Shown here: one piece after another, positions 40,249 through 51,300 of the stretch
Layout of the letters: every line of letters starts with the position of its first letter
Position numbering within the stretch: the first letter of the stretch is position 1
NCBI GenBank assembly: GCA_029962745.1
Contig: CM057157.1
Location: forward strand, 31,973,234 to 32,037,233
From: Echinometra lucunter
Lineage: Eukaryota > Echinodermata > Echinoidea > Camarodonta > Echinometridae
DNA: 64,000 nt
Reading direction: 5' to 3'
The notes under the pieces: generated by a model
What the model was told of the DNA's origin: nothing
The model's input: only the letters and a program-made list of their open reading frames with translations
The model's database searches: none
Program-made: the position numbers and the translations under genes

Positions 40249-42224
40249 ACAAGACAAATAGTAAGTTCCCTCTAAAAGAAATCTCTGTATTTTTCAATTA
40301 GGAACCTTTGATGAAATCTGAATACAGATTCATGTAGCTGCACTTCTCAGCTACATTTCCTTGCAAAATTCAGGGCAGTCCCTTTGGTCACGCTTCAGTG
40401 AACACGACCTAAATGCCAAATTGTCAGTTTTAAGAGTTCACAAGCTTCATGCCATGACTTTGGTGCAATGATATCGGAACATAAAGTTTTCTGCATTTTA
40501 AAGGCATGCAACATAAATTTTATTCGTTACCAAACATACCAAATGGGTTGTGCGCCAAATTTCATGCTTGAGTGAGCAAGAGGTGAAAATGGCAAAAACT
40601 GCAGTTTTGAGTTTTGACATCTTTTGCGCGGTGAATTTTATCTAATGCAGAAGAATTCATGTTTTGGAAGGGTGTTTGCAACTTTTGCAAGTGGTACCTA
40701 TCAACTCAAGGTTGAATGAATACATAATGAAAACAAAATATCACCATGTTGAAATTATCCAGTAATTATTTCCCTATTTTTGTACAATAAAAGTCTTATT
40801 GATAACAGTTTAAGCATGTTTATATGACCGGTGTACATTCATCAATGATCTCATTCTCATGGCATTTAGTTGAAAGTTCATGCTTCAATGAGCACATGGA
40901 ACGGGAAAAGCTCTTTTTTCACGTACTGAGCAAAATTCAATTCCTTAATTTGGTTAATCATCATAAGTCTTCTTGGGGAGTTCCTTTGATTTGATTTTCA
41001 TCGAAATCCCGATCTCTTGCGCTTCAGTGAGCAAAAGAGACAAGAAAATTATGTAAATGAGCAAAAAGTTTAGGGCGTTGTCCCTGCTCCGTGCCGCATC
41101 AGATACTTAATTTGGTGCAAGATCCTGTTAGCTAATGACCTCCTGAAGATATGTGCTAATTTTCATGAAATAACTCCCAGTAGAATGAACAATAATCATC
41201 AATAAAAGTAGGGGCCAACTTTCACTTTTGTTAAAACTCTGCTCCCTAACTGTACATAGTGTCAGTGGGGGAGGAAATCAGAAATTAAATCTGGCCGATT
41301 GTCATTGATGATTGTTGTTCAATCTACTGTGAATTTTTTTCATGAAAGTTGGTACATATCTTCCTGAGGTCACTAACTATTAGGATCTTACCCCAAATTA
41401 AGTATCCGATGCGGCACGGAGCAGGGGCAAAGTACTAAACTTTGTCCCCATTTGCTCACTGAAGCGTAAGAGGTCGGGATTTCGACGAAAATCAAATCAG
41501 ACGAACTCCCCAAGAAGACTTATCATGGTTACCCACAATAAGCAATTGAATTTTGGTCGATAGGTGAAAGAAGAGCTTTTACAGTCCCACGTGATCATTG
41601 AAGCGTGAACTTTCAGTTAAATGCCATGAGATCATTGATACATGTACATCGGTCATGTAAACATGCTAAAAATGTAATCAGTAGGATTTTTAGTGCACAA
41701 AAAATAAGGCAATGATTACTTGATAATTCAACATTGTGATATTTTGTTTTTATTATGTGTTCATTCAACCGTAAATTGATAAGAATCAATTGGAAATGTT
41801 GCAAACACCCTTCCAAAACATGAATTACTCTGCATTAGATCAAATTCACCACGCAAAAGATGTCAGAACTGCAGTTTTTGCCATTTTCACCTCTTGCTCT
41901 CTCAAGCATGAAATTTGGCGCACAACGCATTTGGTATGTTTGGTAACAAATGAAATTTATGTTGCATGCCTTTAAAATGTAGAAAACTTTATGTTCCGAT
42001 ATCATTGCACCAAAGTCATGGCATGAAGCTTGTGAACTTTAAAAAATGACAATTTGGCATTTAGGTCATGTTCAATGAAGCGTGACCGAAGGGCTTGCCC
42101 TGCATTTTACAGGAAATGTAGCTGAGAAGTGTAGCTACATGAATATTCAGATTTCATCAAAGGTTCCTGGCCGACTGAAAAAATACAGAGATACGTTTTA
42201 GGGGGAACTTACTTTTTGTCTTGT
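40249..42224. mobile_element. 2-kb inverted repeat (foldback element)
   Basis: Left arm 40,249-41,203 and right arm 41,303-42,224 are inverted copies (for example ACAAGACAAATAGTAAGTT outermost and CAATAATCATCAAT innermost) around a loop of about 99 bases. Identity looks high along the arms with scattered changes and small indels. The 8-mer ATGACCCA lies outside both ends (40,191-40,198 and 42,235-42,242) in direct orientation, a possible target-site duplication. No transposase or other protein is encoded. Sea urchins are known to carry foldback (TU) transposons; membership here is not shown. Confidence 0.8.
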
Positions 42225-42242
42225 GTTTAGTTGCATGACCCA

Positions 42243-43005
42243 GTCCTCTCTTTCCCCATGCTCTTTTCCCTCTTTCTCCCCCTTTTCCTTCTTTCTCCCC
42301 TTTTCCTTCTTTTTTCTCCTTTTCCCCCTTTAATTTGATCACTTGAAAAATCATAGGGGAGCGGTCGCCCCCCGCACCCCTGTAGCGCCGCCCGTGAACA
42401 TAACCTTTGTTTTATTAACGTTAATTCTGAGGCGATATTTAGCATACCATACTTTAACATCCTCGAGTTTAACCTGCATTTTCTTCGTGCACATTACATA
42501 AACATTAATTGACTGCTTATGTTCGGGTCACGTTTAGCCCTTTGCAAACTCCTGTCAACTATAGTCACAATCGATGAATGAATTAAACAAAACCTTGTTC
42601 AGATATGAATCTGAACAAGCCTTTAAACCAATTATTGCGATAGTGGAATACTTTATAGTGGAAACCCATGCGTTTTCTTCCTCTTTTTTAGTGTACACAT
42701 ATGACCGGTTTTTATAGAAGTTTGCCAGAAATTGCGCAAAACTCACGACGTCATATTTTGCACAACTTCTAAAGAATTTGGTAGCATAGCTTTTTGCTGC
42801 CTGAAGGATCTTGCCTCGGGTTTTACTGATTTATTTTTAATTTTTTCCGCCTTACATCTCATTTATTTGTACACACAAACACCCCCCCCCCCCCCCCAAA
42901 AAAAAAAAAAAAAAAAACACCGCAGGGGGTGGACTTTTTTGTTGTTGTTTTGTTATTCGCTTCATAACTGAACACGCCTTTACAAGTGTACAGGGAACCT
43001 GAAAG
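42243..43005. other. Intergenic spacer with CT-rich and poly(C)/poly(A) runs
   Basis: A pyrimidine-rich stretch at 42,243-42,330, a poly(G)-family fragment at 42,355-42,400, and poly(C)+poly(A) at 42,881-42,916. No gene. Confidence 0.5.
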
Positions 43006-43009
43006 AAAA

Positions 43010-44350
43010 GGGGGAGGGCTAGGATATAGGTTTCCAGGTCAAGTATCCGCAGTATCAGAGCAAATGTCATAGTAGGTAATTCAAGTGTCAATAGGGAAAT
43101 CAAAAGTACCCTAACGCTTGACAAATATCCAAACAAGTAAATAAGATGTCCATAGAGAATTAAAATAGCCACACACAATAGAATCAGTTACAATAGAAAT
43201 CGTTTTCAAAGGGAAATCAAATGTCCATGTAGCAAGTCCAATATCCTCATTGAGGAGTCAAATATCCACACAATAGAAATTGTTACGTAATCCTGTGTCA
43301 ATTAGAGTATCAAGTCTCTCGTAGGTAAATCAAATGTCGAATAGGTAATTCATGTGTCTGTTGACTAGGCCTAAAGCAGACAGCAAAGACGGTGATATGT
43401 CTCAAGTAATGCAAACAAGTGGAAAAAAATCTCTCAACAACCTGAAAGTAAAATTGATATTTTTTTCTCTGTAGAAAAAAGTGCGCATGCATCTATTCAT
43501 GAAATAACAAGAAAATTATTGGAAGGGGTACATGTAAAAGTATTCAAAGTGTATAAAAGTGTGCAAAAATAAATTGACATTTGTGTTTGAAGCAGGATAA
43601 TGCAAGAGATTGAGAAATATTCTCCATAATTTGAAACGTTAACAAAAAACCTGTGTCTTAATTTTTAAAAAGAGAGATTTTTGAAAATTCGTGCGTGAAA
43701 ATGACATCTTTGCACACTAAAATTCAGTATTAGGGGTAACTTATATGAGCAGTGGCACAGAGGAGGCTAAGGCAAGGGAGCGGAGCAACCGGGGGGGGGG
43801 GGGGGGAGGGGATGTGCGTGAAAATGGCATTTTCTGCACACTAAAATTCAGTATTGAAAAGTGGCATATTTAAGTTTTACTTTCATTTCCAAGGGTGGAG
43901 TGAGGGTAATATGTGAAGTGAACTCGATGAAAGTTTTATTTCAATTTTTTCTTTTTTTTAATATTCATTTTTGCTCACCGATCAATAGGGGGGCCATGGC
44001 CCCCTTGTGCCCCCCCCCCCCCTTAGCTACGCCAGTGCATATGCGGTTCAAGTACACATTGATTTAAACTATTAACAATTGAGATCACTATTTGATTTCC
44101 TTGATGGGAAATTGCTCCAGCTAATTGGATATTCATTTACCGATGTGACTTTTGAAGCCCCTAATAGGCTATTTGACATGTCGAGTACCAACATGGACAT
44201 TAACTTAATATCTCTCTAGACATTTGAACTACCTAAATTGACACCATTATTCTAATGTGGACATTTATTTAACAACATGGACATTTGAACTGCCTATACG
44301 GATGATTGGTTCCAACCAGTGGACACTTGACCTGGAAAACCTATACTTGA
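43010..44350. mobile_element. Foldback-like element with short tandem repeats in its arms
   Basis: The left end (TATAGGTTTCCAGGTCAAGT near 43,026) is inverted at the right end (ACTTGACCTGGAAAACCTAT near 44,324). Between 43,030-43,340 and 44,090-44,330 both arms consist of degenerate short units containing CAAATGTC or, inverted, GACATTTG. The interior holds poly(G)/poly(C) segments and a direct repeat (GTGCGTGAAAATG.CAT..., at about 43,691 and 43,814). Arms of tandem short repeats resemble the described sea urchin TU / Drosophila FB design; assignment is inference. Confidence 0.55.
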
Positions 44351-45150
44351 GTGATATCTATAGAATAATTTTCAGCATCAAGGACCGTGAAGGACGGCGC
44401 AAAGAATGTCAGACTTCAAAGAAGAAAATATCAGAGGAACAATTGTATTTCCCCTAAAATGTAATTCAGCGGCGAAGTGTTAAAACCACAGCTCCTCGGT
44501 CATCTCTAGACTGTACTATATACACAACACGATTTCGAGATCACCGTGAGCTATAGCTTCAACTCAAAACAGTCAATATTTGTATATTAAGGCATGTCCC
44601 ATAAAAAACATCTGAATATGGGAGAGTTCCCCTTGACAATTCAACATCAGACATCCCTAACGAGCTGCCAATTTGAGATTCGCTGAATCATTTGTGATTG
44701 CTAATTTAAAAAATCCCTCTTTTTTGCTTATTCTTTGTCCGATATTCTCAAGTTTTTACTATTGCTATGTCTCTGATTTTTTATTTTGCTTCCATTACAC
44801 TCAGTTTAAATGTTCATAAAGGTTCATTTAACTGAAGGTTTGTGGAAATTTAAATCTTGGATAACTATTCTCATGATAGAGAATTTCGGGTCAAGAAAAA
44901 TAACGCAGACGTGTTCAGAAGGGGGGGGGGGGGGCGGTGGTGTTACATTTTTATCTACATGTATTTCGTTTTCCGAAAGTATTATTATTCCGAAGGATCA
45001 TTCACCCGGTAGTTGTTAATGTTAGCACCGTGATATCTTGGTAAGATTAGTGAAGGCATTTGCTTCTCCTAATTATGAGAGGTTGTGAGAGGTCGTAGGT
45101 TCAGTCCTCGCACGGTGCTGAGAGGTCGAAAAGAACCCTATTTCTTATGG
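44351..45150. other. Intergenic spacer, no gene
   Basis: AT-rich with a poly(G) run near 44,920-44,932. Nothing else recognised. Confidence 0.5.
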
Positions 45151-45151
45151 T

Positions 45152-46610
45152 AACGAGTCTATCACCCACACTCTGTCTCTCTCCTCATCCCTCCCTCTCT
45201 TTTCTCTTATCTTTTCCCCTTTCTCTTTTTCTCTATCACCCACACTCTGTCTCTCTCCTCACCCCTCCCTCACTTTCTCTATTTCTCTATCACCCACACT
45301 CTGTCTCTCTCCTCATCCCTCCCTCTCTTTTCTTTTATCTTTTCCCCTTTCTTTATTTCTCTATCACCCACACTCTGTCTCTCTCCTCACCCCTCCCTCC
45401 ACTTTCTCTATTTCTCTAATCCACCCCACACTCTGTCTCTCTCCCTCATCCCTCCCTCTTTTCTTTCTGTATCTTTTCCCCTTTCTTTATTTCTCTATCC
45501 CCCAACACTCTGGTCTCTCTCCTCATCTCCCTCCCTCCCCTTTCTCTAGTGCTCTATCACCCACACTCTGTCTCTCTCATCATTCCTCCCTCACTTCTTC
45601 TCTATTTCTTCTATCACCCACCACTCCTGAGTCCTCTCTACTCATTCCTCCCTCCCTTTCTCTATTTCTCTATCACCCACACTATCTCTTTCCTCATTCC
45701 TCCTTCCCTTTCTCTATTTCTCTATCACCCACACCTATCTCCTCGCCTCATTCTCCTCCCTCCCTTTCTCTATCACCCACACTCTGTCTCTCTCCTCATC
45801 CCTCCCTTCCCTTTCCTTTTCTCTATCACCCACACTCTGTCTCTCTCCTCATTCCTCCCTCCCTTTCTCTATTTCTCTATCACCCACACTCTGTCTCCCT
45901 CCTCATTCCTCCTCCCTTTCTCTATCACCCACACTCTGTCTCTCTCCTCATTCCTCCTTCCCTTTCTCTATTTCTCTATCACCCACACTATCTCTTTCCT
46001 CATTCCTCCTCCCTTTCTCTATTTCTCTATCACCCACACTCTGTCTCTCTCCTCATTCCTCCCTCCCTTTCTCTATCACCCACACTCTGTCTCCCTCCTC
46101 ATCCCTCCCTCCCTTTCTCTATCACCCACACTCTGTCTCTCTCCTCATTCCTCCTTCCCTTTCTCTATTTCTCTATCACCCGCACTATCTTCTCCTCTCA
46201 TTCCCTTCCCTCCCTTTCTCTATTTCTCTATCACCCACACTCTGTCTCTCTCCTCATTCCTCCCTCCCTTTCTCTATTTCTCTATCACCCACACTCTGTC
46301 TCCCTCCTCATTCCTCCCTCCCTTTCTCTATTTCTCTATCACCCGCACTATCTCTCTCCTCATTCCTCCCTTTCTCTATTTCTCTATCACCCACACTCTG
46401 TCTCTCTCCTCATCCCTCCCTCTACTTCTTCAGATCTTTTCTCCTTTTCTGTATTACTCACACTCTGTCCCTCTCCTCATCCTTCTCCCTTTCTCTATTT
46501 TTCTATCACCACACTCTCTCTCCTCATCCCTCCCCTACTTGCTGCTCTCCTCCTTTTCCTTCTCTCTCTCCTCTCCATTTCTCTTTCATTTACTCTCTTT
46601 CTTTTCATTC
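45152..46610. repeat. Polypyrimidine minisatellite
   Basis: About 1.45 kb of almost pure C/T on the plus strand, made of variable units of roughly 40-60 bases containing TTTCTCTATCACCCACACTC and CTCTCTCCTCATTCCTCCCT. Unit length varies, and irregular indels are common in the first third. A 364-codon open frame runs through it only because the repeat lacks stops in one frame. Confidence 0.9.
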
Positions 46611-47930
46611 CTTCCTCCCTCATCTTTTCTTGATTTTATTTGAATATCCAGTTTTGGAGTATGTGCAATTTAAGTTTAATTTCTGTGAATTTAGGCTTTT
46701 GGTGACAAAACTAATAAAAAGAAGGCAAATTTGCCAAAAAGTAGAATCTCTTTCGTACAATGAAAGACAAAGAATTCACAGTAATTAATGCAGTGTACCC
46801 TTTGATGATGATTTCATTGTTTTTTTTATATCCTATTTTAGTTTCCAATAATTTTTTTAAAATGGATTTTTACTTCATTTTGTGGCATCGCAGGCTTGAA
46901 AGCTTATATTATTTAGACCATGTGTTATTTTTTTTAAGTCCCACATGTACTTCAATGCAATTCACTAATTTTCAACATAAGAAAATAATGATATATCAAC
47001 AGTATTCATTAATGCCAAAGCTAGAAGTTTATATTTTCATTTTAGCCACATATGCATTACTGAAAATAATATTTTGGCATCTAAAAAAAAACTCCATGAA
47101 TGTTATACTTAACTGATTAAAGGTTTTGGTGACGGGACTCATAAAAGATAGTATCCCAAAAGAAGGCAAATCTCTTTCATACAATGACAGACAAAGAATT
47201 CACAGTAAATACACACATGGTAAAACTGTTATGACAACCCTGCCTAACATCCATTGTGTTCCCATTATTAAGGTAATTCATACAAACTATACTGCTGTTG
47301 TATCCTATGGGGAAATACTTATATATCAAACGGAAAGCAAATTGTAAATAAGTTTTCTCTGCAAGTTTTTTATTTAACCTCACACCAAATACATAAATAC
47401 ACATTTTACGAAAAAAGGAAACATTAAAAATAAACATTGTTCATTACATTTTTCATGAATGAATTTAGCAATAGCATTTACCTCTTATTTCAAGCAAGTG
47501 TTTAAAAATCATTCTAGGGTTGGTTATCTTTATAGGTTTTTTTTCAATTTACATCTGTTCTGATAGCATTGGAAGGACAGGTGTCAAATGTAAATAACCA
47601 TAACTTTCAGAGTTTGAATTAACAAAACAAATCATTACATACTAAACGAGAATAATCACATGATAATCCAAGGAATGTTTCAAAATACAAAAGTAAAAGA
47701 GATTATTGCATTTTACTGCACATTCAAAGCCTTAAACAATTTCTAGTTAGGAAAAATATGTAGTCCAACATGAGAAAGTGGTTTGGATGGTTGGGAGGGC
47801 TCAATGAAGAAGGCAAAACACATATCAAATGTAATTCTAATTATACATTTCACAGGAATTCTGACAAAATTTCCATATACTGTTAAGTTTCAGAAAATTG
47901 TAATGGGTAATGAGGAAATACTGTCAAGCA
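46611..47930. other. Intergenic spacer downstream of copy B, no gene
   Basis: AT-rich. An imperfect direct repeat of about 85 bases occurs at about 46,697-46,783 and 47,122-47,207 (sharing GACAAAGAATTCACAGTAA). It may include the copy B 3' UTR. Confidence 0.5.
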
Positions 47931-47934
47931 TTAC

Positions 47935-48097
47935 CATTCAAACTAAGCATTAACTGTATGCCATTCAAACTAAGCATTAACTGTATGCCATTCAAACTAA
48001 GCATTAACTGTATGCCATTCAAACTAAGCATTAACTGTATGCCATTCAAACTAAGCATTAACTGTATGCCATTCAAACTAAGCATTAACTGTATGCC
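47935..48097. repeat. 27-bp minisatellite, six copies
   Basis: Six virtually identical units of CATTCAAACTAAGCATTAAC plus TGTATGC, about 75 bases past the copy B stop codon, so possibly inside its 3' UTR. No such repeat is present downstream of copy A. Confidence 0.95.
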
Positions 48098-48172
48098 TGT
48101 AGCCCTTAAAGGTTCTATCCAATGCTATTAAAGTGATGTTTCTGAAGGAGTTGGTGAACTTAATACATTCAA

Positions 48173-48353
48173 TCAACAAATCGACTGATTTGGCATTCAT
48201 TACGAGACTCTCCATAGGCTCCAATGACACAGCGACAGATGAAGTCAACTTGGCCAGTAAACTGGGGTTGGATCTGCTTCCAGATCATCCTAGGTAGCAT
48301 GGTGTTCAGATCACGGTGTCCTGTCTGCAGCCAGCGAAGACCCATCACAGAAC
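48173..48353 (-). CDS. Copy B exon 28: C-terminus and stop
   Basis: Matches copy A exon 28 up to CQISRF, then ends VD and TGA (48,173-48,175), four residues earlier than copy A. One Ser-to-Phe (PQFTGQ) and one Thr-to-Ala (VIGAYG) change were seen. Confidence 0.8.
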
Positions 48354-51300
48354 CTGTATTGACATAAAAAAGGGTAGTATTAAATATCAGGGCAGACTAC
48401 TTGGGTCTTTTCTAAATTATAGTGATACGTAGCGATACAAAAAGATGCGTTAAGAACATATCATGTATAATTTGATCTGTGTTTTGATGTGTCTTTTCAA
48501 TATTTCACTATTCCCTGCACATAGTGCAATTAGACCTCAACAGATTGGTATTCTGAAAGCTCAATGTTTCAATTAGAACTCAGTTAACAACGAAAAAAGG
48601 AAATTGAGAAGCTTAGAGATTATTCAGAACACATTCCCAGTTCCATTCCATAGAGACTGGGACTGTGTTCTTAAGTTAAAAATAAGACCTGAATTCTGGT
48701 TCACCAATTTTTAAAATTAACATTTCAGAATATTTCAGAATATTCTCATTACATTCAGTACCAACAATAACAGCAGCAATTGATAAGTTTAAGAGGGGAT
48801 TAATATCATTTAGGTACATGTATTATGATAAGAAAACATGAATTACAAGTCTGTTAATGTTAGAAGCTAAGAGATTATTCAGAACACAGCCCCAGGTCAT
48901 TCAATATAAATTTTTTCTTAACGTTTAAAATAAGACCTGAACCCTGATTCTCCATTTCAGAATATTATTACATTCAATACAGTAGCAATGATAACAGTAG
49001 CAATAGCTAAGTTTTAGAGGGGTTAATATACCTTTAAAGTATTGAAATAAGAAAACATGAATTAAATGTCTGTTAATGTCTGCTAAAAAGTAATTTTGAT
49101 CTGTTGTCAAAAGTATGTTGTTTTTTTTTTAAATTAAAAGTATTCAACAACATTCTAGTTTTGTAGAATGTACTCACCACGGGTAGCCTTTGCGAGTTTG
49201 GCATATTGTCCCTTGGGGATTTCAAGGCGATCTACACCAACTTCACCACTGTTCTTCTTGTTGATGATCTGCTTGCCGAGGTAGTTGACACCCAAAATTG
49301 GTGACTCTGTACTCTTCTTGTTGAGAGTAGAGTAGGATGAGAAGACATTGAAGGTGATTCCTTGACGCTCCAGGCGTTTCTGAACAGCTGCTCTGCTGTT
49401 GTTGATGTTGAACAGGTAGTCCCATCGGTTTGTAGCCTCCTCCTAATAGGGAAGAAAGACAATCAAAGTTCAAAGATGACAAGAAAATATATTAAAACAA
49501 ATTTAGAAAATGCAAAACTTTTAAAATTTTTCTTACAGGTGTGCTTTTTGTCTAGGTTTCAAACAGTAAGTAATGGAAATGGGAAACACGTATTCATTTC
49601 TTGATTGCTTCAAGACAGGTGAAAAATCTCAATTTTCTAATAAAATCATACTAGACTGCTTTCATCAGGTCTGTAAAATTGATTAAAAGAATCATACAAT
49701 TCCATTAATATCCTACATACCATCAAATCTTCATCAGCTATCAAGATGATGATCTTAGCAGCTTCCTTGCGGAATGGATAGCTGGCAGCAAGTTGGATAG
49801 CCTGCATAGCATCAAGCTGTATCTCTCCCTCGAAGACTAGGCTGTCTACACCACTGAAAGCACAGTCTACGTTGCTGTCCATCAGATGACCACATAGTGT
49901 GTGAGGATGTGGTCTGTCATGGATGTTAGAACCACTGTATGCAGTGATTCCATATCTAACATCATTAACATCATAAGCACTGAGCTTGCTGTTGATGCGG
50001 CTAATGACAGTCTTGACACTGGACTTGATAACATTTTCTTCTGCCATTGCTGAAGTTTCAGACACAACAAAGACAATATCTGCAGAGCTTGTAGACCTGC
50101 CATTCTCCTGTGAGACTTCTCCAACTGTGCAGTCCACTGTAAAGAAAGGGTAGAAAAGATAGTCTAATGATAAGATCTTTATGTTCATTGGAGATTTTAA
50201 TAAATGTGCAGTTGATATTAAGTGAGAAAAAACTACAGTTGCTTTAAACATTTCAGCTCAAATATTTTCCATTCAAAACAACTTACGGCATTCAGGATCA
50301 TAGCTGACGATGCGTTGCAGATCCTTGCCAAGAGTGACTACTGGATTGCTTGCTTCACAGGATGGGTTGCACTTCTTGGTCTCCTCCACACAGAAGTTGT
50401 AGAACTCAGTCTGGTTAATATCTTGGAAGGTTGCATTCAAAGTTGAGGCTTCATCAAGGAACAGGTCTCTGCATTTCTCAGATGACAGATCGACAAGACC
50501 CTAATCTGGATGGAATGACATTTCTTGGCATGTCAACTGGAGAGACATCATATGCTGAAATGAACTCGGCTATATCAGTTGTAATGCTACCCTCTGGCAG
50601 GATGAATTCATTGTGATACTCTGTGTCTGGGTTACCAAGAAGACCACGAGACTTTCCATGGTACCAGCCACTCAGATGGAAGATGCACATGAAATGGTCA
50701 ACATGGCAGGAGAGAGCAATGCCCTTGGTTGTTGTCACATTCACCCATGGACCCTTAGCCATAATGGTCATCTCCTTGCTGATTGGTGTCTGGTAGGGTA
50801 GCTCCTGAAGGGTAGGCAATCCATTGATATGGACAGCATTCTCGTCATCTATTGCAACGCTCATGTTGCGGACAACAAGGGTGATGCGCCTCTTCTGAAC
50901 CAAAAGAGTGAAGTTACGATCTACATAGTCATGAGCCAGGACGTAGGTTTGCTGTTCATTGGCATAGACAGGAACACTGTACACCTTGCCATCAAATGTC
51001 ATGACATGGTTCTCTCCAAAGATCATGGAAGTGTCTGCAATGTAACAACAACAAAAATACAAACTTGTAAGTTATGATTACACAGGGAAATCCTTATTCT
51101 CATGGATCGTTTTCTAAAGATATATACATTAAAACACTCACTTTATTTATCACAGTTCTAAATGATACATATCTTGTATTGTACTCGTAAAAGACCTTGA
51201 AGACTATCCCTACTTTTTTTCTTGATATACACAACAATACAATAATCTTATCTGCAGCCAACCTATCAGTTTTAAAAAACAAAATTTATTTAGCTCACCC

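Noticed and set aside
45549..46643. 364-residue open frame rich in Ser, Pro, Leu and Tyr
   Set aside because: It lies wholly inside the C/T minisatellite; the frame is open only because the repeat lacks stop triplets. No start context, splice signals or family resemblance.
46760..47116. 118-residue plus-strand open frame in the intergenic spacer
   Set aside because: Low-complexity hydrophobic translation of AT-rich DNA, no recognised domain, no splice or start evidence.
47910..48131. Repeated MPFKLSINC peptide frame
   Set aside because: Simple translation of the 27-bp minisatellite, whose unit is a multiple of three; not a gene.
36703..48172. Search for a third gene or a fragment of the lipoprotein gene between the copies
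   Set aside because: No segment resembling any of the 28 exons, and no other coding pattern, was found in the intergenic region.
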